The notes beneath the pieces are model-generated. The model was not told the DNA's origin. It searched no databases and saw nothing but the letters and a program-made list of their open reading frames with translations. From Dugong dugon (Eukaryota > Chordata > Mammalia > Sirenia > Dugongidae), in NCBI GenBank assembly GCA_030035585.1, contig CM057462.1:100089234-100153233 (forward strand): DNA of 64,000 nucleotides, given 5' to 3'. The translations under genes and the position numbers were made by a program. This document shows, piece after piece, positions 22,037-33,868 of the stretch; position 1 is the first letter of the stretch; each line of letters opens with the position of its first letter.

Positions 22037-25000
22037 ACCGTAATTTTTTTTTATTATTGTAGTTTAAGCACAAGTTTACAATTCAAGTTAGTCTGTCATA
22101 CAAAAACTTATACATACATTGTTATGTGACCCTAATCACTCTCCCTATACTGTGACAGCACACTCCTCTCCACCCCAGATTTCCTGTGTCCATTCAACCA
22201 GCTCCTGACTTTCTCTGCCTTCTCATCTCAGCTCTGGACAGAAGCTGCCCAGTTAGTCTCATGTATCTACTTGAGCTAAGAAGCACACTCTTCACGAGTA
22301 TCATTTTATGCCCCACAGTCCAGTCCAATCTTTGTCTGAAGAGCCGGCCTCTTGAATTGTTTTAGTTCTGGGTTGACACAGAGTCTGGGGCCCATGCTTT
22401 CTGGGGTTCCTCCAGTCTCAGCCAGATCATTAAGTCTGGCCTTTTCACTAGAATTTGAGTTCTGCACCCCACCCTTCCCCTGCTCCATCAGGGACTCTCT
22501 GTTGTGTTCCCTGTCAGGGTGGTCATTGGCGGTAGCTGGGCACCATCCAGTTCTTCTGGTGTCAGGCTGATGGAATCTCTGGTTTATGTGGCCCTTTTGT
22601 ATTTTGGGATAATATTTTCCTTGTGACTTTGGTGTTCTTCATTCTCCTTTACTCCAGGTGAGTTGGGACCGATTGATGCGTCTTAGATGGCCGCTTGCTA
22701 AGTTTTAAAATCCTAGATGCCACTCACCAAATTAGGGTGCAGAACATTTTCTTAACAATTTGTTGTTATGCCAATTGACCTATGTGTCCTCTGAAAGCAT
22801 GGTCCCCAGACCTCTGCCCTTGCTACTCTGTCCCTTGAAGTGTTTGGTTGTATTCGGAAACTTCTTAGCTTTGGTTTAGTCCAGTTGTGCTGACTTCCCC
22901 TGTAGTGTGTGCTGTCCTTCCCTTCACCTAAGATAAATCTTGTCTACTATATCTAGTTAGTGAATAAACCCCTCCCTCCCTCCCCACTCTAGTAACCATC
23001 AAAGAATATTTTGTTCTGTGTTTAAACCTTTTCTTGCGTTCTTATAATAGTGGTCTTATACAATATTTGTCCTTCTGTGACTGACTAAATTCACTCAGTG
23101 TAATGCCCTCCAGATTCCTCCACGTTATAAGACGCTTCACGGCTTCATCATTGTTCTTTAACCTTGAGTGGTATTCCATTGTGTGAATATACTATAATTT
23201 GTTTATCCGTTCATCTGAGATGGGCATCTAGGTTGCTTCCATCTTTTTGCTGTCATGAACAGTGCTGCAATGAACATCAGTATGCATATATTGCGTATAT
23301 CTATTCGTGTGATGGCTCTTATTTCTTTAGGATATATTTCAAGGAGCGAGATTGCTGGATCATATGGTACTTCTATTTCTTGCTTTTTAAGGAAGTGCCA
23401 AATTGATTTCCAAAGTGGTTGTACCAGTTTACATTCCCACTAACAGTGTATAAGTGTTCCAGTCTCTCCACAACCTCTCCAACATTTATTATTTTGTGTC
23501 TTTTGGATTAATGCTAGCCTTGTTGGAGTGAGAGGGTATCTCATTGTAGTTTTGATTTGTGTTTCTCTAATGGCTAATGATCTTGAGCATTTCTTCATGT
23601 GTCTGTTAGCTGCCTGAATGTCTTCTTTGGAGATGTGCCTGTTCATATCCTTTGCCCATTTTTTAATTGGGTTATTTGTCTTTTTGTTGTTGAGGTTTTG
23701 CAGTGACTTGTAGATTTTGGAGATTAGATGCTGGTCGGATTTGTCGTAGCCAAAATTTTTTTCCCAGTCTGTAGGTTGTCTTTGACTCTTTTGGTGAAAT
23801 CTTTTGATGAGCATAAGTGTTTGATTTTTAGGAGCTCCCAGTTATCTAGTCTATCTTCTGGTGCTTGTGCATTGTTACTTACGGTTCATATTGTGTTTAT
23901 GCTCTGTATTAGGGCTCCTGGCATTGTCCCTATTTTTCTTCCATGATCTTTATTGTTTTGATTTTATATTTACGTCTTTGATCCATTTTGAGTTAGTTTT
24001 TGTGCATGATGTGAGGTATGGGTCTTGTTTCAGTTTTTTGCAGATGGATATCCAGTTATACCAGCACCATTTGTTAAAGAGACTGTCTTTTCCCCAATTA
24101 TTGGACTTTGGGCCTTTGTCAAATATTAGCTGCTCATAGATGGATGAGCTTATATCTGGATTCTCAACTCTGTTGGGTTGGTCTATGTATTTGTTATTGT
24201 ACAAGTACCAGCCTGTCTTGACTACTGTGGCAGTATAATAGGTCCTAAAATCAGGTAGTGTAAGGCCTCCCACTTTGTTCTTCTTCTTGAGTAGTGCTTT
24301 ATTTATCCGGGGCCTCTTCCCTTTCCATATGAAGTTGGTGATTTGTTTCTCCATCTCACTAAAAAACACTGCTGGAATTTGGATCAGGATTGCATTGTAT
24401 CTGTAGATTGCTTTGGGTAGAATTGACATTTTCACTATGTTGAGTCTACCTATCCATGAGTGAGGTATATTTTTCCACTTACGCAGGTCTCTTTTAGTTT
24501 CTTGCAGTGGTTTCTTGTAGTTTTCTCTGTAAGGATCTTTTACATCTCTGGTTAGATTTATTCCTAAGTATTTTATCTTTTTTGGGGCTATTGTAACTGG
24601 TATTGATTTGGTGATTTCCTCTTTGCGGTTCTCTTTGTTGGTGTAAAGGAATCCACCTGATTTTTGTATGTTTATCTTGTATCCTGAAACTTTTCTGAAA
24701 TCTTCTATTAGTTCCAGTAGTTTTCTTGTGGATTCTTTGGGGTTTTCTGTGTATAAGATCATATTATCTGCAAATAAAGATACTTTGACTTCTTTCCTAC
24801 CAATGCCCTTTATTTCTTTTTCTAGCCTAATTGCTCTGGCTAGGACCTCCAGCACAATGTTGCCTAAGAGTGGTGATAAAGGTCATCCTTGTCTGGTTCC
24901 TGTTCTCAAGGGGAATGCTTTCAAAGTCTCTCTATTTAGGATGATGTTGGCTGTTGGCTTTGTATAAATGCCCTTAATTATGTTGAGGAATTTTCCTTCT

Positions 25001-25685
25001 ATTCCTATTTTGTTGAGAGTTTTTATCCTGAATGTGTGTTGGACTTTGTCAAATGCCTTTTCTACATAGATTTATAAGATCATGTGGTTCTTGTCTTTTG
25101 TTTTATTTATGTGATGGATTACATTGATTGTTTTTCTAATGTTGAACTATCCCTGCATAGCTGGTATAAATCCCACTCGATCATGGTGAATTATTTGAAT
25201 TATTTTTTTGATATATTGCTGAATTCTATTGGCTAGAATTTTGTTGAGGATTTTTGTGTCAATGTTCGTGAGGGATATTGGTCTTTAATTTTGTTTCTTT
25301 TTGTGGTGTCTTTACCTGGTTTTGGTGTCAGTGTTATGCTGGCTTGATATAATGAGTTCAAGAGTATTCCATCCTTTTCTATGCTATGAAATACCTTTAG
25401 TAGTAGCGGTATTAACTCTTCTCTGAGAGCTTGGTAGTATTTGCTAGTGAAGCCATCGGGCCAGGGCTTTATTTTTGTTGGGAGTTTTTAAATTACCTTT
25501 TCAATCTCTTCTTTTGTTAGGGGTTTATTTAGTTGTTCTACTTCTGTTTGTGTTAGTTTAGGTAGGTAGTGAGTTTCCAGAAATTTGTCCATTTCCTCTA
25601 GGTTTTCAAATTTGTTAGAGTACTATTTTTCATAGTATTTTATTATGGTTCTTTTAATTTCAGTTGGGTCTGTTGTGATATCGCC
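22037..25685 (-). mobile_element. L1 element C, 3' portion (old, interrupted by D)
   Basis: T-run at about 22045, a 3' UTR to about 23040, then ORF2 remnants. It is an older type, with a single 3'-UTR terminal module. The sequence runs straight into the TSD of element D at 25686 and resumes at 34243. Removing D rejoins the ORF2 order exactly. Confidence 0.92.
23044..25685 (-). pseudogene. L1 element C ORF2 remnant, RT and C-terminus
   Basis: Open pieces are at 23440-23814 and 23950-24855. The RT region reads '[16 protein letters not shown]', so the catalytic FADD is FADN. '[19 protein letters not shown]' and '[15 protein letters not shown]' are typical of the ORF2 thumb and linker. Frameshifts and stops occur at about 24.9-25.6 kb. 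The endonuclease half lies beyond element D at 34243-35149. Confidence 0.88.
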
Positions 25686-25698
25686 CATCTTATTTCTT
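25686..25698. repeat. TSD of L1 element D, left copy
   Basis: catcttatttctt, 13 bp, repeated exactly at 34230-34242. Confidence 0.95.
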
Positions 25699-27225
25699 TT
25701 TTTTTTTTTATTTTTTTATTTTTCTTTTTTATTTTTTATATATATTTTATTGTACTTCAGGTGAAAGTTTACAGAGCAAATAGTTTCTCATGAAATAGTA
25801 GTACACATGTTGTTTTTTGACATTGGTTAACAACCCCACAACGTATTAAGTCTCTAAATTCTCAACCTTTTTTTTTGATGAAAATTACAGATGGCCAAAG
25901 ATACACTGTTTCAAAAATTTCTACATTCACAGTTCAGTGACATTGACTACGCTCTTCCATCTGTGCTGTTATTCTCACTTAAGATGAAGGCTTACAGAAC
26001 AAAATAGTTTTTCATTTAACAGTTACTACACATGTTGCCCTATGACAATGGTTAACAATCTCACAGCACATCAAGAATATCCTTACTCCACCTTGTGTTC
26101 CCTATCACCAGGGGGCATCCTTGTCCCCTTCTGTCTTCTGGACCTTGTCAGTGGACTATTGTACCTCTTTAGTCTCGTTTGTTTATTTATTTATTTATTT
26201 ATATTTATTTTATTTAAACACCATTTCAAAACTTTTTTACTTACACATTTAAGTGATATTGACTATGCTCTTCCAATTGTGCTGCCATTCTCGCCCAAGA
26301 TGAAGGCTTACAGGACAAAACAGCCTCCCATTTAATAGTTACTACAAATGTTGCCCTATAGCAGTGGTCAACAATCTCACAATACATCGACAGTGTCCTT
26401 ATTCAATTTGTGTTCCTTATCATCAGTTTCCTACTCTCCCTCTGCCTTCTGGCCCTTGTCACCAGACTCCTGTACATCGTTAGTCCCATTTAGTTTTACT
26501 GGGGTGTCCATTCCCAGGCTTAACATCGAACCTTGAAGGTAACTTCACCTCTGAGCTGAAAGGGTGTCTGGGGGCCACACTCTCGAGGTTTCTCTAGTAT
26601 TCTTTAGGCCAGTATATCTGGTCTTCTTTTTTTTTTTTTTTTTTTGGGAGTTAAAATTATGCTCTACATCCTACTCCAGCTCTGCCCAGAACCCTCTGTT
26701 GTGATCCTGGTCAGAGGAGTCATTGGTGGTAGCCGGGCACCATCCAGCTGTACTGGGCTCAGTCCCGTGGAGGCCTTGGTAGCTGTGGACCATTAGTCCT
26801 TCGGACTAATCTTTTCCTTGTATCCTGTTCTCTTCGTTCTCCCTTGTTCCCGAAGGGATGAGATCAGTGGAGTATCTTAGATCGCCGCTCATAGGCTTTT
26901 AAGACCCCAGACACTACTCAACAAGGTAGAATGTAGAGCATTATCTTTATAAGTAGTGTCATGCCAATTGAGCTAGATGTTCCCGGAGATCATGGTCCCC
27001 AGAGCCCTCCGTCCAACAACTCAGTCCCTCGGGGGGTTTGGATGTGTCTATAGGGCCTCCATGACCTTTCCTTGTGCAGGTTGTGTTAGTTTCCCCTGTA
27101 CTATGTACTATCTCATCTCTCACCCAAGTTACCACTTACCTATTACCTATTTAGTATTCCCCCCCCCCATCCCTGGTAACCAACAAGGATTGTTACATTT
27201 TGCATGTGAATTTTTTCATGGGTTT
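25699..27225 (-). other. Element D 3' UTR with three repeated modules
   Basis: About 1.5 kb. A module beginning 'gatgaaggcttacagaaca' (or its close relative 'ggtgaaagtttacagagca') occurs at about 25759, 25984 and 26298. Each copy is followed by a 'tgacattggttaacaa(c/t)c' type block. A (TTTA)n run at about 26180-26215 separates modules two and three. The remainder (26560-27225) is the conserved L1 3' UTR shared with A. Confidence 0.85.
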
Positions 27226-30200
27226 TTACAATAGAGGTCTCATACAATATTTGTCCTTTTGTGATTGACTTATTTCACTCAGCATGATGTCCTCCAGTTT
27301 CATCCATGTTATGAGATGGTTCACCGATTCATTGTTCTTTCTCGTTGCATAGTACTCCATTGTGTATATGTACCATAGTTTGTGTATCCATTCGTCTGTT
27401 GATGGACATCGAGGTTGTTTCCATCGTTTTGCTATTGTGAATAATGCTGCCATGAACATAGGTGTGCATATGTCTATTCGAGTGATGACTCTTATTTCTC
27501 TAGGATATATTCCTAGGAGTGGGATTGCTGGATCGAATGGTACGTCTATTTCTAGCTTTCTGAGGAAACGCCATATCATTTTCCAAAATGGCTGTATCAT
27601 TTTGCATTCCCACCAGCAGTGCATAAGAGTTCCCGTCTCCCCGCAGCCCCTCCAACATTTGTTATTTCCAGTGTTTTTGATTCGTGCCAGTAATGCTGGG
27701 GTGAGATGGTATCTCATTGTGGTTTTAATTTGCATTTCTCTAATGGCTAGTGATCGCGAGCATTTCCTCATGTGTCTGTTGGCCATTTGAATGTCTTCCT
27801 TGGTGAAGTGTCTGTTCATTTCCTTTGCCCATTTTTTGATAGGATTGGTTGTCTTTTTGTTGTAGAGGTGTTGGATTTTCTTGTAGATTATGGAGATTAG
27901 ACCTTTGTCTGACTTGTACTGTCCAAAAATTTTTTCCCAGTCTGTAGGTTCTCTTTTAACTCTTTTGGTGAAATCTTTTGAAGAGCATAGATGTTTGATT
28001 TTTAGAAGATCCCAATTATCTAGTTTATCTGTTGGGTTTTTTGTGTTGATGTTTATGGTTTGTATCCTGTTAATGCCATGTATTAAGGTCTGAAGTGTTG
28101 GTCCTATTTTTTCTTCTATGAATTTTATAGTTTGAGGCTTTATATTCAGGTCTTTGATCCATTTTGAAGTAGTTTTTGTATATGGTGTGAGGTATGGGTC
28201 CTGTTTCATTTTTCTACAAATGGATATCCAGTTTTGCCAGCACCATTTGTTAAAAAGACTGTCTTTTCCCCATTTGATGTATTTTGGGCCCTTGTCAAAA
28301 ATCAGGTGACCGTAGGTGGATGGATTTACATCTGAGTTCTCAATTCTGTTCCATTGGTCAATATCTCTGTTGTTGTACCAGTACCAGGCTGTTTTGAGTA
28401 CTGTAGCTGTATAGTAGGTTCTCAAGTCAGGTAGTGTGAGTCCTCCAACTTTATTCTTCTTCTTCAGTAGTGCTTTACTTATTCGGGGTTTCTTCCCTTT
28501 CCATATAAAGTTAATAATTAGTTTTTCCATCTCTTTGAAGAATGTTGTTGGTATTTGTATCAGAATTGCATTGTATTTGTAGATTGCTTTAGGTAGAATT
28601 TCCATTTTCACAATGTTGAGTCTGCCTATCCATGAGCATGGTATGTTTTTCCATTTATGTAGATCCCTTTGGGTTTCATGCAGCAGTGTTTTGTAGTTTT
28701 CTTTGTATAGGTCTTTTATATTCCTGGTCAGATTTATTCCTAAGTATTTTATCTTTTTAGGGGCTATTGAAAATGGTATTGATTTCCTGATCTCCTTTTC
28801 ATCGTTCTCTTTACCGGTGTATAGGAATCCAACTGATTTTTGAATGTTTATCTTGTATCCTGCTACACTGCTGAATCTTTCTATTACTTCCAGTAAATTT
28901 CTCGTGGAGTCTTTAGGGTTTTCTATGTATAGTATCATATCATCTGCAAACAGGGAGAGTTTAACTTCTTCATTACCAATTTGGATGCCCTTTATTTCTT
29001 TTTCTTGCCTTACTGCTCTAGCTAGAACTTCCAGCACAATGTTAAATAGGAGTGGTGATAAAGGGCATCCTTGTCTTGTTCCTGTTTTCAGGGGGAATGT
29101 TTTCAGCCTTTCTCCATTAAGAATGATGTTGGCTGTTGGTTTTGCATAGATGCCCTTTATTATGTTGAGAAATTTCCCTTCTATACCTATTTTATTGAGA
29201 GCTTTTATCAGGAATGGGTGTTGGACTTTGTCAAATGCCTTTTCTGCATCAATTGAGAAAATCATGTGATTTTTTTCTTTCCTTTTATTTATGTGGTGGA
29301 TTACGTTGATGGATTTTCTAATGTTAAACCATCCTTGCATACCTGGTATGAATCCTACTTGGTCGTGGTGTATTATTTTTTTGATATGATACTGAATTCT
29401 ATTGGCTAGAATTTTGTTCAGAATTTTTGCATCTATATTCATGAGAGATATTGGTCTGTAATTTTCTTTTTTTGTGATGTCTTTGCCTGGTTTTGGTATC
29501 AGCGTTATGCTGGCTTCATAGAATGAATTTGGAAGTGTTGCTTCCTCTTCTATGCTCTGAAATAACTTGAGTAGAACTGGTACGAGCTCTTCTGTAAATG
29601 TTTTGTAGAATTCTCCAGTGAAGCCATCTGGGCCAGGGCTTTTTTTGGTTGGGAGTTTTTTTATTACCTTTTCAATCTCTTCTCTTGTTATGGGTCTGTT
29701 CAGATTTTCAATATCACTTTGTTGTAGTTTGGGTAGGCCGTATGTTTCTAGAAATTTATCCATTTCCTCTAGGTTTTCAAATTTGTTGGAATATAGTTTT
29801 TCATAATATTCTGTTATAATCCTTTTTATTTCAGTTGGGTCTGTTGTAATGTCCCCCATTTCATTTCTTATTTGGGTTATTTGTGCCCTCTGCTGTTTTT
29901 CTTTTGTCAGTCTGGCCAGTGGTTTGTCGATTTTGTTGATTCTTTCAAAGAACCTACTTTTGGTTTTGTTGATTCTTTCTATTGTTTTTCTGTTCTCTAT
30001 TTCATTGATTTCTGCTCTGATCTTTACTATTTCCTTTCTTCCGGTGGTTGTAGGCTTTTTTTGTTGTTCTCTTTCTATTTGTTTGAGTTCTGTAGTTAAT
30101 GTTTTGATTTTGTCCCTTTCTTCTTTTTTGATATGTGCATCTATTGCTATAAATTGTCCTCTGAGGACTGCCTTTGCTGTGTCCCAAAGGTTTTGGTATG

Positions 30201-31047
30201 ATGTGTTTTCATTTTCATTTGATTCTGGGAATTTTTTAATTCCATCTCTGATTTCTTCTATTACCCATTGATGTGTAAGCAGATTATTATTCAGTTTCCA
30301 TGTGTTTGATTTTTTTTCCTTGCTCTTTCTAGTGTTAATTTCTACCTTGATGGCATTGTGGTCAGAGACGATACTGTGAATTATCTCAGCATTTTGGATC
30401 TTGTTGAGGATTGCTCTGTGGCCTAAGATGTGGTCTATTCTGGACAACGTTCCATGTGCATTGGAAAAGAATGTGTACTTTGCAGCGGTTGGATGGATTG
30501 TTCTATATATGTCTATGAGGTCCAGTTGGCTGATTGTGTCCTTTAGGTCTTCTGTATCTTTGCTGAGTTTCTTTTTAGTTGTTCTGTCCTTTACTGAGAG
30601 TGGTGTGTTGAAGTCTCCTACTATTATTGTGGAACTGTCAATTTCTCTTTTCAGTGCTGTTAGAGTTTTTTTTATGTATTTTGGAGCCCTGTCATTGGGT
30701 GCATAGATATTTATTATGGTTATGTCTTCATGATGGATCATCCCCTTAATCATTATATAGTGTCCTTCTTTGTCTTTTATGGTAGATTTTGTTTTAAAGT
30801 CTATTTTATCTGAGATTAGAATTGCCACTCCTGCTCTTTTTTGATAGTTGTTAGCTTGATATATTTTTTTCCAACCTTTGATTTTTAATAAATTCACATC
30901 TTTGTTTCTAAGATGTGTCTCTTGTAGACAGCAAATAGATGGATCCTGTTTTCTTATCCATTCTGCCACTCTCCGTCGCTTTATGGGTGCATTGAGTCCA
31001 TTTACGTTCAGTGTAATTATTGATAGATGTGAGTTTGTTGCTGTCAT
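27226..31047 (-). CDS. L1 ORF2 protein: endonuclease / reverse transcriptase, intact
   Basis: 1,273 codons without a stop, essentially the length of active human ORF2p (1,275). The N-terminal apurinic-type endonuclease shows N14 in 'TLNVNGLN', E43 in 'CLQETH', 'VGDFNT' (the D/N pair near 145), 'SRIDHILG' and 'IVSDHNAI', so all catalytic residues are present. The RT shows '[13 protein letters not shown]', '[14 protein letters not shown]', '[14 protein letters not shown]' and an intact FADD box ('[15 protein letters not shown]'). The C-terminus has the Cys-rich C-x3-C...H-C-x3-C pattern ('KCWRGCGE', 'LMHCWWEC') and ends '[10 protein letters not shown]'. In live L1 this protein nicks DNA at T-rich sites and primes reverse transcription there, normally acting on its own RNA and also on SINE RNAs. 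The start overlaps the stop of a spacer frame by ATGA. Confidence 0.98.
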   Translation of the reverse strand: MTATNSHLSIITLNVNGLNAPIKRRRVAEWIRKQDPSICCLQETHLRNKDVNLLKIKGWKKIYQANNYQKRAGVAILISDKIDFKTKSTIKDKEGHYIMIKGMIHHEDITIINIYAPNDRAPKYIKKTLTALKREIDSSTIIVGDFNTPLSVKDRTTKKKLSKDTEDLKDTISQLDLIDIYRTIHPTAAKYTFFSNAHGTLSRIDHILGHRAILNKIQNAEIIHSIVSDHNAIKVEINTRKSKEKKSNTWKLNNNLLTHQWVIEEIRDGIKKFPESNENENTSYQNLWDTAKAVLRGQFIAIDAHIKKEERDKIKTLTTELKQIEREQQKKPTTTGRKEIVKIRAEINEIENRKTIERINKTKSRFFERINKIDKPLARLTKEKQQRAQITQIRNEMGDITTDPTEIKRIITEYYEKLYSNKFENLEEMDKFLETYGLPKLQQSDIENLNRPITREEIEKVIKKLPTKKSPGPDGFTGEFYKTFTEELVPVLLKLFQSIEEEATLPNSFYEASITLIPKPGKDITKKENYRPISLMNIDAKILNKILANRIQYHIKKIIHHDQVGFIPGMQGWFNIRKSINVIHHINKRKEKNHMIFSIDAEKAFDKVQHPFLIKALNKIGIEGKFLNIIKGIYAKPTANIILNGERLKTFPLKTGTRQGCPLSPLLFNIVLEVLARAVRQEKEIKGIQIGNEEVKLSLFADDMILYIENPKDSTRNLLEVIERFSSVAGYKINIQKSVGFLYTGKENDEKEIRKSIPFSIAPKKIKYLGINLTRNIKDLYKENYKTLLHETQRDLHKWKNIPCSWIGRLNIVKMEILPKAIYKYNAILIQIPTTFFKEMEKLIINFIWKGKKPRISKALLKKKNKVGGLTLPDLRTYYTATVLKTAWYWYNNRDIDQWNRIENSDVNPSTYGHLIFDKGPKYIKWGKDSLFNKWCWQNWISICRKMKQDPYLTPYTKTTSKWIKDLNIKPQTIKFIEEKIGPTLQTLIHGINRIQTININTKNPTDKLDNWDLLKIKHLCSSKDFTKRVKREPTDWEKIFGQYKSDKGLISIIYKKIQHLYNKKTTNPIKKWAKEMNRHFTKEDIQMANRHMRKCSRSLAIREMQIKTTMRYHLTPALLARIKNTGNNKCWRGCGETGTLMHCWWECKMIQPFWKMIWRFLRKLEIDVPFDPAIPLLGIYPREIRVITRIDICTPMFMAALFTIAKRWKQPRCPSTDEWIHKLWYIYTMEYYATRKNNESVNHLITWMKLEDIMLSEISQSQKDKYCMRPLL

Positions 31048-31316
31048 TTTGTAGTGCTTTTTTTTGTGATGCTGAAGTTTTCTTTGTTCTTCTTACTCTC
31101 TTGTGCTGAGTTCCTTTTGTTTGTGGATTTTGTGTTCATTTCTTTTGTTTTTGTAGGTTTTGTTTTTGTTGAGACTTTATGTTTTTCGTCTTTATTTTTA
31201 TGAGTTGGTTTGTTAACTTTTTTTGTGGTTACCATGAATTTTACCCTTATCTTTATAATTTTGAAGCAGTCTACCGTTACTTGGTATCGCCTTGCCTTCT
31301 TCTCCTTTAGAAGGTT
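31044..31316 (-). CDS. Spacer open frame between L1 ORF1 and ORF2 (putative)
   Basis: An open stretch of 90 codons starting after a TAG at 31317-31319. The first ATG is at 31235, giving 63 aa that are very rich in Lys, Thr and Asn. Its TGA overlaps the ORF2 ATG as ATGA. The decayed element E has the same frame open (about 47.87-48.12 kb) with clear protein-level similarity ('ARRYQV', 'KVNKPTH', '[10 protein letters not shown]', 'TNKRNSA'), but there the last codons run one frame differently. The sense strand is A-rich and stop-poor, so an open frame could occur by chance. I cannot say it is translated. Confidence 0.35.
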   Translation of the reverse strand, partial: NLLKEKKARRYQVTVDCFKIIKIRVKFMVTTKKVNKPTHKNKDEKHKVSTKTKPTKTKEMNTKSTNKRNSAQESKKNKENFSITKKSTTK

Positions 31317-31478
31317 CTATACCTATGCCGTTTGTTCCCTCTTTCATTGTTTTGATGTTGTTGTCATCCTTTGATTGATTTCTCTGATTCCCTGTTGTAT
31401 ATCTTTTGTTTTTGGAAAGTCGTCTGTAGTTCAGTTCCTAGAATGGTATCTGGTTCATGTTAACCTGCGTCCTAGGTC

Positions 31479-32526
31479 CTAGGTCCTGCCTGAGGGCTTA
31501 AGCTGTTTGTCCTCAGATCGAAGAACTCCCTTTAATAATTCTTGTAAGTTTGGTTTGACTTTTGCATATTCCTTTAGTTTCTGTTTATCTGGAAATGACC
31601 TAATTTCACCATCAAATCTGAATGAGAGTTTTGCAGGATATATTATTCTTAGCTGACAATTTTTTTCTTTCAAGATTTTATATATGTCATCCCATTGCCT
31701 TCTTGCCTGCATGGTTTCTGCTGAATAATCTGAGCTTAGTCTTATTGTTTCTCCTCTGTATGTGACTTCTTGTTTTTCACGAGCTGCTCTCAGGATTCTT
31801 TGTTTGTCTTTAGTTTTAGCGAGTGTGAATATGATATGTCTTGGTGATTTTCTTTTGGGGTCTCTTCTATATGGGGTTCGTTGAGCTTCTTGGATGACCA
31901 GCTTTTCATCTTTCATGATATTGGGAAAGTTTTCTGTCAGCAGTTCCTCAATGATCCTCTCTGTGTTTTCTGTTTTCTCCCCCTGTTCTGGTATGCCAAT
32001 CACTCGTAAGTTTTTGCTTTTAATTGTGTCCCACATAACTCTCAGGGTCTCTTCATTTTTCTTTGTTCTTTTTTCTGAGTTTTCCTGAAACAGAGTTGTA
32101 TCCAAGTGTTTGTCTTCAGTTCCACTGATCCTGTCTTCCATGGTTTCAAATCTACTTCTCAGCCCTTCTATGACACCGTCCATTTCTGAAATCTTGTTGT
32201 TTATCTTTTGGATTTCTAATTGTTGTTTTTGTATAATTTCGAGTTGTGAATTTATTTTGGCATTTTGTTCTTGCATCATCTTCCTGAATTCTTCCAATTT
32301 TTTGTCTGTATTTTCCATAAATTTGTCTATTTTTTCCTCATGTTTGTCAGCTTTTTGCCTCAGTTCTTGGAAAATTCTGAGTATTAGTGATTTGAGTTCC
32401 GTATCATGTACTTCTAGTGCATTTTCTTCCACAGGAGTTATCTGGTGTTTTAATTTGGACGCCTATTGGAGCCATCCTGTCTTGTTTTTGTAAATGTTTT
32501 GATATTGTTTGCTGTTTTCGGGGCAT
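31479..32526 (-). CDS. L1 ORF1 protein, one inferred 2-bp deletion near N-terminus
   Basis: ORF1p is the trimeric RNA-binding chaperone that coats L1 RNA. The start ATG is at 32524-32526 ('MPRKQQT...'). About 31 codons on, near 32434, the frame shifts relative to the same position in element E, which fits loss of 2 bp. From there 317 codons are open to 31479. They hold a heptad-rich coiled coil (Glu/Lys/Gln/Leu-rich, about residues 40-140), an RRM-like part beginning 'NLRVIGIPE', the basic block 'AQRTPYRRDPKRKSPRHIIF', and the C-terminal domain with 'LRIIYPAKLSFRFDGEIR'. Expected length without the lesion is about 349 aa. An internal ATG about 39 codons into the open part could start a shortened protein. 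Confidence 0.93.
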
Positions 32527-33243
32527 TCAGTAGATATTTCTCTCGTTTATTGATTGTAGATTTTTTTTTTTTTCGTTCTTGTGGTACAGCTGGGCAGATC
32601 TAGTTGAGGAGGAGCCACTGGGATGGGTTGCTTGTGGCACTCACCGCAGCCACCAGGACGGTCGGTAGTCAGTGCTGGGCAGGTTCCAATAGGGCGTGCC
32701 TGCACCGCTTGGTGATGTGATGTCTAGTGCACAGTGCAGGTAGGTAGGGTGCAGTGGGAAGATGGTTATGTGTGAAGCTAAGCTGGATATGGGAGAGAGG
32801 AGAGAGGAGGAGGAGCAAAAAGCGTACAAACATAAAAGAATGCTAGGGGAGCTTGTCGTTGGAATGTACAGATGAGAGACTATGGGATGGAGGAAACCAG
32901 AAGGGGGAAGAGAAAGAAAAGGAAAGAATGACCAAATAAAAATCAGAAAAGTTAAAGAACTGCAAAGTTCCCAGGGATCCCACCGATGCAGCTATGAGGT
33001 CTGGGGTAGTCGGTCTCAATTTTCACAGCTCATCCTGACCAGAAGGTACAGAGGCATACATCGCCTGGTATTCAGGAATCAGAAAGAGAAGGAAGAGATA
33101 GAGAGACAAGAAATTAAGCAATGAAGAAAGACAAAAGAGAAAAAGAGGTAAAAGATGACAAAACTAATCAAAAAAGGAAGAAAAATAAAATTGAGAGAAA
33201 AAAAAAAAAAAAGGGCAACACCAGCAGTCAGTGCCTACAAATG

Positions 33244-33868
33244 GGACCCAGAGAGCCCCCACTCAGGGGTGCGAATTCCAAGAAGCCGGTAGTCTCGGGG
33301 TTAAGTGACTGTGGCCACGGGAAGCAGAGGGGCCAATGAACAAAGGCCCCAGGATCCCACCCGCGCGGGAGCCCAGACCTGGAAACAGCCACACGTCCGA
33401 ACGCAGCCCTACAGCCCCGCAGGAGAGAGCAGAGACGGCACTCGGAACCAGGCACCCAGGCAAAAGGAGGGGGAGGCGGCAGAAAAAGGCTCGCTAGCGG
33501 CCAGCAAACGGCTCCCAGAAAGCCCCCAGCCCGGGCGCACGGAATCCAAGCACCGGCGCCCCCCAGCTCAGGGACTCCGGCCACGGAAAGCAGAGGGGCG
33601 AACGAACAAAGGCCCCGGGATCCCACCCACGCGGGAGCCCAGACCTAGAAACAGCCACACGCCCGCACGCAGCCCTACAGCCCCGCAGGAGAGAGCAGAG
33701 ACAGCACTCGGAACCAGGCACCCAGGCAAAAGGAGGGGGAGGCGGCAGAAAAAGGTTCGCTAGCTGCCAGCAAATGGCTCCCAGAAAGCCGCCAGCCCAG
33801 GCGCGCGGAATCCAAGCACCAGCACCCCCCAGCCCAGGGACCCTGGCCACGGAAAGCAGGGGATCCCC
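33244..33868 (-). repeat. 266-bp tandem repeat in L1 5' UTR, about 2.35 copies
   Basis: The word 'ggctcccagaaagc' at 33510 recurs at 33776, a spacing of 266 bp. Shared blocks include 'gggagcccagacct(g/a)gaaac', 'cagccctacagccccgcagg', 'ctcggaaccaggcacccagg' and 'ggagggggaggcggcagaaa'. A diverged first copy starts at about 33244 and a partial third copy ends near 33868. Element E has a single, worn counterpart (about 50320-50620). The layout resembles the monomer promoters of mouse L1. Confidence 0.9.

Noticed and set aside
31894-32493. Serine- and leucine-rich plus-strand frames
   Set aside because: Antisense of the Glu/Lys-rich coiled coil of L1 ORF1.
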